Assembly (NCBI GenBank): GCA_051453625.1
Contig: JBOZIK010000001.1
Span: forward strand, 81,545,523 to 81,569,947
DNA from: Welwitschia mirabilis
Taxonomy: Eukaryota > Gnetophyta > Gnetopsida > Welwitschiales
Direction of reading: 5' to 3'
Length of the DNA stretch: 24,425 nucleotides
Shown: positions 1-9,456 of the stretch, piece after piece
Layout of the letters: each line of letters begins with the position of its first letter
Position numbering within the stretch: the stretch's first letter is position 1
Made by a program: the position numbers and the translations under genes
Notes under the pieces: generated by a model
Seen by the model: only the letters and a program-made list of their open reading frames with translations
What the model was told of the DNA's origin: nothing
Databases searched by the model: none

Positions 1-436
1 AGTACTTATTATTTTAGAGGAAGATTAATGATGAAGAATGCTAATTTAATCTAGCTAAAGAGCTTTTGAAGGATTTCATCCCCACTATTGTTCCCATGAA
101 AGAAAGGATGTATTCTATTATGACAGTAACATGGAATGAAGAGCCAACAAGCCCTCTTTTCTAAGGAGATGCCATCCCTATTATCGTACCCATGATATGA
201 GGAATGACAACACATTTGGATCCGAATGCAAGACCAATTAACAAGCAAAAAGCTGATGACTTATCTATTATTATGGGGCATTGTCCTTAGTGTCATCCCC
301 ATGACAATCAGGATAACAACCATTTTCTATAAATGGAACTGAATTATCTTGTAATGGGATCATGTGCCCCATTTGGGACTACTAAGGTTTATTCTCTGAC
401 TTCTAGGGTGATGGTTCTAGAACTTTTAATGTAAAA

Positions 437-445
437 CTTTAAATA
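437..445 (+). promoter_or_regulatory. Decayed LTR TATA box
   Basis: The sequence ctttaaata is in the position occupied by ctataaata on the minus strand of the related LTR at 12356-12364. It is inferred to be the remnant of the LTR core promoter; one base departs from the better-preserved copy. Confidence 0.4.
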
Positions 446-586
446 CTCCCTTGTCCTCACTTCCTATAGTTACAGAGAGAAGTTTACCTTGGTGTTGGGC
501 TAAGTGTCCTCCATTAATATGTTTCTACTTTGTTGTAAGTGGATGTACACATTTATGATCAATTTAATTACTCTTTTTACTACTAG

Positions 587-686
587 NNNNNNNNNNNNNN
601 NNNNNNNNNNNNNNNNNNNNNNNNNNNNNNNNNNNNNNNNNNNNNNNNNNNNNNNNNNNNNNNNNNNNNNNNNNNNNNNNNNNNNN
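587..686. other. Assembly gap, 100 N, with overlapping flanks
   Basis: The gap is exactly 100 N. The roughly 67 bases ending at 586 and the roughly 67 bases starting at 690 are the same sequence with about three mismatches, so the two contig ends overlap. The gap is probably an unmerged overlap inside the LTR and not missing sequence. Confidence 0.85.
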
Positions 687-1245
687 AAGATGTTTCTACT
701 TTGTTGTAAGTGGATGTAAACGATTATGATCAATTTAATTACTCTTTTTACTACTATTATGTAAATGTCCCCTATGGTTTAAGTTGGTTATAGTTGGTGA
801 TAGCTCTATAGTTTATTTCACTCATAAGGGTAACCTTTATTAAAGTTGACTTTGTTAGTTGCGATTTTACATTTCATTCTACTTTATTCCATTGATATAT
901 TTGCATTATTCATATTTTATTTGACATTCTTATAAATTATGTTGGTTAGAAAGAAGTAATAGAAATGTTCCTAATTGATCTAAGTTATAAGGATTAATTC
1001 TTATAACAGAAGGATTAGAATCTAAATAGATTTACTAAACTTGCATTTTACCCATTGTCTTTCATCATCATTCATCTTACATTGCATTGTATAGTTGTTC
1101 ACTTTCATTTACTAAAATATAAAAGAATTAAACACTTTGTAAAGTCAATTCACTAACTTCTAGATAGTGCCTTTAATGGATTATGACATTTGGGTTAACT
1201 CTTATCTATACTAGTATGTGTTTTCTATAAATATTGTGATTTATA

Positions 1246-1277
1246 NNNNNNNNNNNNNNNNNNNNNNNNNNNNNNNN
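1246..1277. other. Assembly gap, 32 N
   Basis: Run of 32 N near the 3' end of the subfamily A LTR. The right flank (1278-1310) can be loosely aligned with the end of the LTR at 10820-10860, so the LTR probably continues a short way past the gap. Confidence 0.9.
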
Positions 1278-1315
1278 TTACATCATAATATACATGCCTA
1301 ATTATTAACATGTTT

Positions 1316-1475
1316 TTTTAATAAACACCTTAAAAATAATTCAAAAGGTCTTGTAAGACAGTTGTTTGAACAAACATCTTAAAAAGATTTTCATTAGTTT
1401 TCTTTAAGGTTTTTATTAAAATAAATGCCTTAAAAAGCTATATACTTAAGGAATTTATTAAAATAAACATCTTAA
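1316..1475. repeat. Array of imperfect palindromes related to AAGGTGTTTATT / AATAAACACCTT
   Basis: Two nearly complete dyads are visible: 1403-1434, with arms tttaagg-ttttatt and aataaa-ccttaaa, and 1445-1475, with arms ttaag-tttatt and aataaa-cttaa. Two half units precede them, near 1316-1333 and 1369-1382. Spacing is about 40-50 bp. The block lies exactly between the LTR copy at 1-1310 and the abrupt end of the RT homology at 1497. It could be the subterminal repeats or terminal fold-back of a DNA transposon, or a local satellite; no transposase is seen. Confidence 0.55.
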
Positions 1476-1497
1476 AAGCCTATATTTCTAATAGTGA

Positions 1498-1753
1498 AGG
1501 TTGCTTAATGGGTTTTGAATTTTCTTCTAGGTAAGTCTTATGTTAAACAATTTGAGAAGGAATGACACTTAGAAATTTATGAGTTTAAGTAAAAGCTTTT
1601 ATTTTTAAAGTCAAAAGTTAAATTAAGGATATTTCATAGGAAGTATAGAGGTAAGAATTTATGATTAATGATTTATTTAAGTTTTCATCCAAGAATTTTT
1701 TTTTTAAACATTAGATAGTTAAGCCATTGGGTAGTTCCTTGAGTTTGAGGTCA
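1498..1753 (-). pseudogene. Start of Ty3/gypsy reverse transcriptase (Athila/Tat-like), decayed
   Basis: The minus strand reads LKLKELPNGL near 1725-1753, then FLDENLNKSLIIN near 1663-1696 after a frame break, then QIV*HKTYLEENSKPIKQP at 1498-1553. Plant Athila/Tat polyproteins carry the same succession at the start of RT: a LELKPLP-type linker, a short LG-x-x-x-TLPVII segment, then a His-Arg/Lys-hydrophobic-x-EE-x-x-KP-x-RQP block. The homology stops abruptly after QP at 1497, where the palindrome array begins, so the rest of RT, RNase H and integrase are missing here. A stop replaces the Gln expected before HK. It lies downstream of the protease relic on the same strand. Confidence 0.75.
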
Positions 1754-2059
1754 TAAACATCCTTTATGGTTATGGAACATCCATCTTAATGTAAAAGATT
1801 TTTAATGTATCTAACATGATGGATATCATGATTAAAGATAGGCTTTAATTCTTTATGAATTTCTTGACATAGAGGATTATACAAGAGATCTTAATTAAGG
1901 TTGCATGGATTAGAGGAATTTAGACTTTCCAAAATGGTAGAAATCTTTCCTCATCATTAAAAAATTGGAGTCATGTATTGGAAGAAGCCTTTCTTCTAAG
2001 GGATAATGTTAAACTAACATGGAGGATTTTACTAATTCTTCAAGACTTAATTCATATCA

Positions 2060-2475
2060 CAAGCCATTTTTAGCTAAATCAAACACATTAATGCTAAACT
2101 TTTCATTTTCCATGTGAAATTTCATCATTCTTATGTGGTATCAATAACACAAGGAGCAGTTCCACAAAATGCTCTTTCTAAAAGTAAAGGATATTATCCA
2201 TTATGTTTCACTTCAATAATGACCACATCTATAGGGAATAATTCCTTTTTAATTTAAATATCTAAGTCTTTAATTATCCTAATAGGTCTTTTGATTATTG
2301 AATGAGCTAATTTCAACACTAATTTAGTAGGTTTAATTCTTTTTTCCAATCGAAATTTCTTACAAATGTGTAGATGTATGATGTTAACACTTACTCCTAT
2401 GTTAATTAAGGATTGTTTATCTTTTTATTTCTCTTTAAAATAATACATATAGTGGCAACCTTTGGGTCTTTCAAC
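2060..2475 (-). pseudogene. Retroviral-type aspartic protease of a gypsy element, decayed
   Basis: Read on the minus strand, 2371-2411 gives LINIGVSVNIIHL, which corresponds to the plant gypsy protease core L-(I/C)-D-T-G-A-S-V-N-(I/L)-(L/M)-P-L. The catalytic Asp is now Asn and the motif reads N-I-G, so it is inactive. Further along come KRPIRIIKDL (about 2265-2298), a Pro-Ile-Asp-Val-Val stretch, YPLLLERAFCGTAPCVIDT (about 2143-2200; compare the usual YPLLLGRPFLATA) and, after a shift, a block ending KFSINVFDLAKNGL near 2060-2125. At least two in-frame stops are present. The order gag - protease - RT on this strand is that expected for a gypsy gag-pol. Function as protease is lost. Confidence 0.85.
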
Positions 2476-2736
2476 TTAAAATATTTTTTCATAGAAAGAA
2501 ATTAAGGAATAAATGCTTTACTTGGCGTTATCTCTTTTTGGTTTTTTTTTTAAACTAAGTTTTTTATATTTTATTGTATTTCAGGTTGTCTTGGAGAATC
2601 TTTAAAAATGATAAGTTAACACTAACATCATTTATGATTACCTTCAAATTTTCATCATAAGTTGGATTAATGTTCAATCTATCCATACATGGGGAAGTAG
2701 CCTTTTCCTTAAATTGTTATGATTTGGATTTTTGGT

Positions 2737-2746
2737 NNNNNNNNNN
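2737..2746. other. Assembly gap, 10 N
   Basis: Ten N inside the minus-strand gag-pro relic, between the zinc knuckle and the protease. The flanks show no obvious overlap. Confidence 0.9.
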
Positions 2747-3257
2747 TTAGGGAAAGTTTTATTTGATCAAGGATTTTAATATCTTCTTAATGATTTATTT
2801 TCTTGTCTTTATTATAAGAAGTGAAGTTTTCTTCAAAGGAAGTTATATCATATATATTTCTTAACACTACTTTCCAATATTTATTCATATTATTAGGGTT
2901 TGGAATAGTTTAAGTGGCTAGTGATCTTTGAGGTCTTTGATTTCTTAACATGGTTTATTAAAGAATGCCAATTAATTTTTCTAACTTCTTGTTTCAATTT
3001 TCTAAATTTTTGTTTGATATTTTATTATTCCTTTTTCATTTCTTCCATAGAATCTCTTAGGGATCACTCGTATTTTAGTTGGAAAAGTTGGGCTAAAAGT
3101 TGTAGTTTCTGAATCTATTTTTAAATAACGGTTTGAATGATGTTAAAGATTTATTATTTTTTGGTAAATACTATTGGTTATTTTTAAAGTTGTTTGGCAC
3201 TTGGTTTAATGGAAAAACTTCATTGTAAATGGCTTCTCTATAATTTAATAGGATAGG

Positions 3258-3299
3258 ACATTCCTTAGTAGAGTGAGAGCTCTCTTCACATATATCACA
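3258..3299 (-). pseudogene. Gag zinc knuckle (CX2CX4HX4C), motif intact
   Basis: The minus strand encodes CDICEESSHSTKEC, a perfect CX2CX4HX4C knuckle, followed by PILLNYREAI. Such knuckles bind RNA at the C-terminal end of gag nucleocapsid. It lies between the gag core (about 3500-3660) and the protease (2060-2475), the order expected for a retroelement on this strand. All four ligands survive although the surrounding frame is full of stops. Confidence 0.9.
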
Positions 3300-3329
3300 T
3301 TGGTTAAATGAGGTTAAAGGTTGGGGTGT

Positions 3330-4100
3330 TTAACTTATTATTTTATCACTAGCTAACATTCTTGTATAGATCTCTAAAGTACTATTAAGATCTTTAAGAA
3401 AGGCATTAGAATTTATTTGTTCTTCTTCATGTTATACCTCCTTCAAATCCTTGAGCATTTAATCTATAATTTCATTTTATTTGGATGTAAATTTAGGAGA
3501 AGTTTGGCTTCTTTTACAAGGTCTTCTAGTAAACTCTAAGCATCCTCTAATATTAAGTGAAGTAAATTTATATCACATAAAAAGTCTACAAGTTAGGTGG
3601 TTTTCCTATTCAATCCACTATAGAAATGATCTATGAGTTCTTCTTTTGAGAATTCATTCACCAGATTAGAAAATGAAGTAATCAAAAACCTCTGATTAAT
3701 TGATGCTTAATATTCATGAGGGTATTATTGAAAGTTAATTGCTTATTTTCTTCTCTTACTCATGATTTTTTCATCCATGAATCTATTGATGAATAATTTT
3801 AAGCTTTTTTTATTTTTCTTTAAGGGTAAAAGAAAAATTAATCATGTAGATTAAATTTAGAATTTTATTTTTTCCCTTTTTTTGAAGTGAGAATGACTTT
3901 TTCAATGTTAGCTAAGTGTTGAAAGGAATCATTTTTATTCTCTCCTAAAACGATAGGATAGGCATTCAATTTTTTCAATTCCACATCATCATGAGTTGGT
4001 ATCTTAAAAAGTTTTTATAGTTTCTCTTTTTTTATTAGCTAATAAATTTTTGAAATTGATACTATAATGAGAAGCTCTTTACATTTTTAGTATTAATTCA
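3330..4100 (-). pseudogene. Gag core of an Athila/Tat-like gypsy element, decayed
   Basis: Reading the minus strand, 3612-3645 gives ELIDHFYSGLNRKT and 3515-3560 gives LEDA*SLLEDLVKEAK. Plant Athila-type gag has the same pair, a L-I-x-x-F-Y-x-G-L segment and then D-E/D-A-W-x-L-L-E-D-(M/L). The stop is where Trp is expected (TGG to TAG). Upstream, 3640-4100 is lysine-rich on this strand with multiple stops, in the place of the gag N-terminal half, but I can match it only by position. The N-terminal boundary is not determinable. The leader between here and the LTR at 4500 is about 400 bp. Confidence 0.75.
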
Positions 4101-4499
4101 TTTAAGAATTACTTAGAGAAAGACTGGGAATAAGTATCAAATGCAACAAATGGTTTAAAGTTTCAATTATTAGAAATTGAAGAATTTGGTAAAGGAGTTA
4201 TATATAAGAAAAGTGAAATAGATAAAGGAGTATTAAAATTTAAATTTAGTTGATGTTTAAAATTAACAAAAGTTCTATGAGAATAAGAGTAATAAGTAGT
4301 AAATGTAGAAAAATTATCTTATTCTACTTTAGAAATAATTTTTTTCCTGACTTGAGTTCTCTTATTAAATCCACTACACCTTCTATGATTATTTTTTTAA
4401 AACTTTATTTTTTCTTATGTGTTGGATTTTTTTCTTATTTACCATTTCCTTGCATAATCAATAAATATTAAATAAACTTATTTGCACCTAAGTGACTAT
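4100..4499 (-). other. Presumed 5' leader of the minus-strand gypsy element
   Basis: This segment lies between the gag relic and the adjacent subfamily A LTR. A possible very decayed primer-binding site on the minus strand is taggtgcaaat (4480-4490), which shares most positions with a TTGGCGCC-type tRNA-Asp site; the match is weak. The longest forward frame (4250-4471) is low-complexity Ile/Leu/Phe/Ser and has no visible domain, so I do not call it a gene. Confidence 0.35.
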
Positions 4500-5181
4500 T
4501 GTGATGTGAATTTATGCAATCATGAAGTCCTTTAGATAAACCTATAAATCAAATTACTTACAGAAAAACACATGCTAGTATAGACGGGAGTTCACTCGAA
4601 TGTCATAATCCCAATGAAGGTACTAAGCTTAAAGTTAGAGAATTGATTTCCAAAGGTGTTTTTTATCTTTTAATAATTGAAAGCAAATAACAAAGTAAAA
4701 TGCAATGCAAAGTGAATGAAGATAAAATGCAAATGAAAGTGGGATAAATTTTATTAGATCCTAATCCTCCTTTACAAGAACTAGCTTCTCTATAATTCAA
4801 ATCAACTAAGAAGAGTACTTAACTTATTCCTAATCTTGTGAACTATGGGATAACTAAATAGAATATGAAATGTAATGTGGAATGGAAATGAAATAACAAT
4901 GTAAATCTAAACTAACCAAAGTCAACCTTGACAAAGGTTGCCCTTATGATCTGAATAGATTATAGAATTGTCACTTAAACTATAACTAACTTAAATCATA
5001 AGGGACATAAACAGAATTGAAATAAAAAGAGTAACTGTATTAATTCAAAAAAATTTACATATACTTATAACAAATTAGCAGCGCCTCAATGGAAGAGGCT
5101 CAACCTAACATCAAGGGAACTCCTCTCTGTAGCTATTGGATGGACTTCTTGTCATTCAATCTCCTATCATAAGCATATTCA
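4500..5181 (-). repeat. LTR, subfamily A, copy 2 (cut by gap)
   Basis: Colinear with 11633-12300 in the same orientation: both start with aatttatgcaat, then aaatcaaattactta, the tagtatagac block, the gtcaacctt...aaagg block and the cctcaa...aagaggct block. The 3' end on the minus strand would be ...cacatcaca at about 4500. The U3 part is lost at the 100-N gap; sequence after the gap does not continue the LTR. Its position just upstream (minus strand) of gag makes it a candidate 5' LTR of the gypsy relic at 1498-4100. Confidence 0.8.
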
Positions 5182-5281
5182 NNNNNNNNNNNNNNNNNNN
5201 NNNNNNNNNNNNNNNNNNNNNNNNNNNNNNNNNNNNNNNNNNNNNNNNNNNNNNNNNNNNNNNNNNNNNNNNNNNNNNNNN
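5182..5281. other. Assembly gap, 100 N
   Basis: Exactly 100 N. Left side is LTR, right side is an unrelated AT-rich sequence leading to the relic at 5353. Flanks do not overlap visibly, so a real element boundary or misjoin may be hidden here. Confidence 0.9.
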
Positions 5282-6598
5282 ATTTGATTGAAATTTTTCA
5301 ATAAAATTTATTACAATCTTAAGATTCTTGTTTTAACATATAAAATGAAAGTATGAATCAACCTAAAACATTAAACATATTAGGAGATGGACAACAAAAA
5401 AATAGTAATGATTCAACTCCATTATTTAATAATAAGTATGAAGATGATTATTTCTCAAATGATGACAGTAAAAATCTTATATCATATCCCTGGTTTTCAC
5501 TTACTTTATGATGGGGATGAAGGCATTCAACATCTAAAAGAAGTTCATCATATGAGATTAAATAAGAATTTAAGTAATGAAAGAAAATTAATGGAGAATT
5601 AACATTATAAGGGGAGTCATTTACTCCTGTCATCTGGACAATAGTCTAATACAACAATTAGTAATAGCAACTTGATAATAGAAAATTAGGATTATAGTTT
5701 AGGATTAATATAATTATTCAATAGAGAGGAATAATAGTCAACTCAGGAAATATTAAAAAAATCTTTCATCAAACAATAAGAACTTTTCTTTTTGATCTTT
5801 TTAATGACCTTTTTGATGAATCCACTTACTTAGAAAATGAAAATAATCCTCAACAAAGTAATAATAAGTTTAATAAAGTAGAGGGATATATTATTAAAGA
5901 ACATTATAAGAGGATTCAACCAAGTGACGATGAGGTCAATAATTGAAAGAAGAGGAATGAAGAAGAACCAATTGAAAATCAAATAAACTTAATGGAGAAT
6001 AAACATATACCTTCCAATGAATTAAATCAACTTAAAGAGTTTACTCATGTTTCTCCATTACTTGAACTTGTACTTTCATGAAAAACCTCAAATGATATCC
6101 CTCCTTTTACTCTTACCTTTACATTATCTTATGACCTTTACAATGCTAATATTTTTTCCCCCTCTCCCATTTGAACATTCAAGTAATTCTTAAAATCACA
6201 TCTCTCTCCTTGAAATTAATGAAATAAATCATCTTAAGAAGTTCACTCTCAAAGTATCTCAATCTTTTTCTTTTAGAAGTTCATCTGATATAAAACATAA
6301 CATATTTTTCTCTTTTATAAAGTCAACTTTACCTTATGTTTTTAATGATTATTCTTTTCAAAAACAAGACTTTGAATATATTGGAACTCTAAATTGGGGT
6401 AAAACTTATCTTCTTGATACAAATCCATGCTTAGAATTAGATGTTAAGGAGATTTTTAAGTATGTTAAACCTATCTTAATCATGCATCCTAAGAAGTTTC
6501 TTACAAAACCTAACGTTCCAAATAATACCATTAATGTCTTCCATGTTCAATATCAAGCTTTGAATGAAATATATGTTTCAAATCCTTTATATTATGAG

Positions 6599-6648
6599 TT
6601 TGATAAGAGATTATTTTTCATAAGTTATATGAACTTTTTATCTCTTAT
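6599..6648 (+). repeat. Internal repeat unit 1 in the unrecognised ORF
   Basis: Matches 6861-6911 both in DNA (aagagatta...ttatctctta) and in protein: a (D/N)KRLFF core followed by a Tyr and FIS. The copies are about 260 bp apart. They suggest duplicated protein modules or a duplicated DNA segment. Confidence 0.65.
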
Positions 6649-6860
6649 ATTGCTACTAAATCTTGTGAAGACAAAATGTCATGTGGCCAAGTTAATTGGA
6701 AAAAACCTCATTTCCTTATTGAAAATCCATATCTTGAGTTAAATAATAGAGAGCTTCTTAATCTTACTAAATGTTCTAAAAATCCCTTAAAATATTTTTG
6801 GATTCTTTCTTTGAATACTTCCTTGCATGCATTATATGATGATATTCATGATCTACATTG

Positions 6861-6911
6861 GTTGAATAAGAGATTATTCTTTAATGAGATTTATCACTTT
6901 TTTATCTCTTA
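6861..6911 (+). repeat. Internal repeat unit 2 in the unrecognised ORF
   Basis: Second copy of the 6599-6648 unit, reading NKRLFFNEIYHFFIS directly before the stop at 6910-6912. This copy keeps the frame across the T-rich stretch where copy 1 has a frame break. Confidence 0.65.
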
Positions 6912-7109
6912 ATTAAAATCTAAAAATTGATCTATCAAAGTTTTATCTTTTTATTACTTTTTACCTCCAATTGATTTTACTGAAATATGATTGTATACCT
7001 TTTATGTTTTATCAATTGGTAAATATTTGGTTTAGTTCTTCTTTTATGGGAGAATGTAATATCTTAAGATCATAACTTTAGGAATAAATCTTTCTTTTCT
7101 TTATTTCTA

Positions 7110-7325
7110 ATAAAAGTGTTGAATATAATTTAGGATTTGAATAAAAAGTATACTTTGTTATTTAATTTTGATTTTATCATTGTTATGCTTTTATCTTTGG
7201 TTTTTACTTCCAATAAATTAATCTCTAAATTATTTAGTCCTTATCTTTTAGAGAAAGTACATTTTTTAGCTTAGTTGAAATTTTTGATTTGAACACTAGG
7301 GAAATTTAAAAAAAAAAAAAAAAAA
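7110..7325 (+). pseudogene. Gypsy integrase C-terminal segment, decayed
   Basis: The plus strand reads NKLISKLFSPYLLEKVHFLA at about 7213-7270. This corresponds to the integrase C-terminal block of Athila-type elements, G-K-L-x-S-(R/K)-W-x-G-P-(F/Y)-x-(V/L)-x-K-V. It is followed in another frame by a DLNT-type segment where plant elements have D/N-x-x-(T/S)-G-x-x-F-K-V-N-G-Q-R, ending in an 18-base A run at 7308-7325. The same DNA, base by base alignable, occurs inverted at 18800-19200. The integrase catalytic core (DDE) is not present upstream; the unrecognised ORF is there instead. Confidence 0.65.
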
Positions 7326-8390
7326 GAGAAGGACAAGGATTAAAAAATCCATAAACAATTAGACCTTGAACATGATAGAAGCAATTATTTTAAAAGTTTT
7401 CCTACCATTATCTGAATTATTTCGTAGCTTATTCTTTTGATGGTCGTCATGCTATCACTTAAACATATTTTAAACTTAACTTATATTTTACTTTATAAAG
7501 TTTCCATAACTAGTAATTTTTTTACTTGGTCATTAAAGTAATAAGATTAGATTCACCCAATTTTAACACATTCAAATGTCTATGAACTTTATTTGAAGGA
7601 AGATGATTTGGTTTTTTTTTTATTTTCTCTCAATAGTATGAGTCTTTAATTATTGGGAATGTTCTTTCTTATCTTTCATCTCATTTCTTCATCTTTGTAT
7701 TTGTGAGTGTATGGTCATGTAAGATTTATTTTAAAGAAATATTTATTTAAAAAAAAAGACAAAAAGAAGATAAAGAATAAGGACCATGATCTATTATTTT
7801 TATGCTAAATACATGGTCACCATGGTGTTCTATCATAACAATGTAAATTATCCTAAAAGGGACTTTTGATAGTGTTGGTAGATACAGTAACTTCATTGGG
7901 AGTTTAGTTGGCCTTATTTTATAGGTTGCTACTTCTTTGACTATGGTTTCACTCCTCTCATCATGGATTAAAATAAAATACTTTTAGGTTATGGAATTAG
8001 TGATGTTCCTAGTATTATTAGAGGCATTACTTGTTTTCAAGACTCATTATGTTTACTGTATTCCCACATGGTCATTTCACTTTTGAGAATCTGGGTGTGT
8101 TTTGGGGTGTTACCAGGTGAGTTCATTTTTGGTAGCTTTTGATCTTATCATTTATTTTTTAAAAAAATTAGTTACTTAGTAGTGTCATAATAATTGCCTA
8201 TTCAAGTGGTACTTTATGAAGTCTTTGCATTATGTCATGTATTTTTCATTAGGTGATTATATGATTTCTTTCATAAGATTTTTATTTAGGGTAGGTACAC
8301 AATCTTCTTCATCTTTCTAATTTGTTCATGTCTATTTTATTTTCCTTAGTTGTTTTCTTAGGTATTTCAAAGTCATTTTCATACTTTTTC
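7326..8390 (+). repeat. Gypsy element 3' region, inverted relative to 17820-18800
   Basis: This stretch aligns with the reverse complement of 17820-18800 over its length. Shared landmarks are cctaccattatct, taagattagattca, catgatctattat, the ctatggaattagtga block and the aagtggtactttatg block; from about 8370 it also matches the reverse complement near 24345-24390. It follows the integrase C-terminus in both places, so it is the post-pol region of the same family. No open frame survives. After about 8390 the similarity is lost. Confidence 0.7.
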
Positions 8391-9456
8391 ATCACAAATG
8401 CTTAAGAATTAATCATTTAGAATTTTTTTAGTTAATTTTTATTTTCTATTTGCAATTTTTTGTTTAGAATATTATTTTCTTTTTACAAATAAATTTTCTT
8501 TATTTTATGATGTTAATTTTCCCATATTTTGAGTAAATAGTTCTTTGATTTAATTTTCTCTTTAAGTTTTGATTCGTGTAGTAATATTTTTCAATAATTG
8601 TGAGTTTATATCATATTTATCTTTTATGGCTTATTTATCTTCCTTAGCTTGGTGCATTCACCTCCTTATCATTCCTTATTTGTTATAATTCTTAGTCATT
8701 TCCCATCTTTTAAACTCTTTCATATGTTTCTGAAACCTACTCGAAGCTATCGGAGCTTAATTGATTTTTTTAGTCATTCCAACTTTTTTGATCTGTTTGA
8801 AAGACCTTATCGTCCTCTATGTTGTTTACATGATAAGGTAGATAACACATAGAAATTTTTAAAAAATAATAATTTTTGTGTTTCATTTTTTTAAGAATAA
8901 ATCTGACCCTTTCTTTCATGCATAGAAACCTATTCCCAACCTACTTGTATTTCTCACTTATATTTAAACTTACATATTGATATTTTTAATCTTAACTTAA
9001 TGCAATATGAGACATATCGATTCATCTGTGAGGGGGTGAAAGGGGTGTGGAAGTTGGGAAAGGACATATCTATAGTGTACTAATCCAATTCTAAATGCCT
9101 ACTATTTGAGTAATGCACATTATAAATATTTCCTTTTAAATCATGTACTTCATAGTAAAATACCTATAGTATGATTTCCTTGTAGAAATGATTAAGTAAT
9201 TCATGAGACTATGGATGAAGTAGATAATATTATGATTGATTATTTTTGATATATTTTCCTTGTATATTATGCTTATAAATTAAATATTTTATCTATGAAT
9301 ATCCCTTTTGAGTTATCACTTTTTGTAATTATATATGCACATCATTTAGCTAAGTTATTATGGTCATATCTTCTAATGATTATTTTGCTATGACATTTAA
9401 TTTTTATCTTTTTAATGTACTAAATGTTTTAAGTTAGAGTCTAATGCACACATAAG
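8391..9456. other. Unassigned AT-rich sequence
   Basis: No gene or recognisable element part. A 67-codon open stretch at 8649-8852 is somewhat GC-richer at its end (RSYRSLIDFF, FERPYRPLCC) but has no domain I recognise and no supporting context. There is a short G-rich patch near 9030-9062. The stretch ends at the TG start of the LTR at 9457, before which no polypurine tract is seen. Confidence 0.5.

Larger units (their letters stand above)
1..1310 (+). repeat. LTR, subfamily A, copy 1 (5' end outside window)
   Basis: This is the reverse complement of the repeat at 11633-12992, seen by matching landmark blocks in order: the segment around 300-480, the block near 490-515 (ggtgttgggctaag), the block near 820-860, and the end near 1205-1245 (ctatactagtatgtg). 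By comparison with the 11.6-13.0 kb copy the true LTR start lies roughly 200 bp before the window. A TATA-like box (ctttaaata) lies at 437-445, where the related LTR at 12356-12364 carries ctataaata. Gaps at 587-686 and 1246-1277 interrupt it. No primer-binding site is recognisable after the second gap, so whether it is a solo LTR or an element end is open. Confidence 0.75.
5353..6912 (+). pseudogene. Unrecognised retroelement-associated ORF, about 500 codons, decayed
   Basis: A possible start at 5353 (MNQPKTLNIL) opens an Asn/Asp-rich segment to a stop at 5509. The reading then continues in the next frame (YDGDEGIQHLKEVHH). At 5749-6081 a third stretch runs for 110 codons with a single internal TGA (5944), includes NPQQSNNKFNK and is acidic. 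From 6194 to 6742 there is a 182-codon open stretch (TLNWGKTYLLDTNPCLELDV near 6390-6450), and after a frame change near the T run at 6614-6618 the coding continues to 6912 (VNWKKPHFLIENPYLE). Long open stretches in sequence this AT-rich argue that it once coded for protein. I recognise no domain. It lies just before a gypsy integrase C-terminus on the same strand, but does not look like integrase core, RNase H or RT. It may be an accessory ORF of another, truncated element. Confidence 0.5.

Noticed and set aside
51-248. Minus-strand 65-codon open frame with many Cys and His
   Set aside because: Within the LTR U3 on the antisense strand; Cys/His spacing forms no knuckle and the related LTR does not keep it.
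7046-7060. tgggagaatgtaatat as a polypurine tract and LTR start after the ORF at 5353-6912
   Set aside because: It looks like a gypsy 3' boundary, but integrase C-terminal homology begins about 50 bases later on the same strand and no LTR copy with this start is found elsewhere in the window. Left unresolved.
7308-7325. 18-base A run as the poly(A) tail of a LINE, SINE or processed pseudogene
   Set aside because: Its inverted homologue at about 18830-18880 is only A/T-rich and the run lies within continuous gypsy homology, so it is a local expansion.
8649-8852. 67-codon forward open frame
   Set aside because: No domain, no second copy in the window, no start context; a frame of this length is expected by chance.
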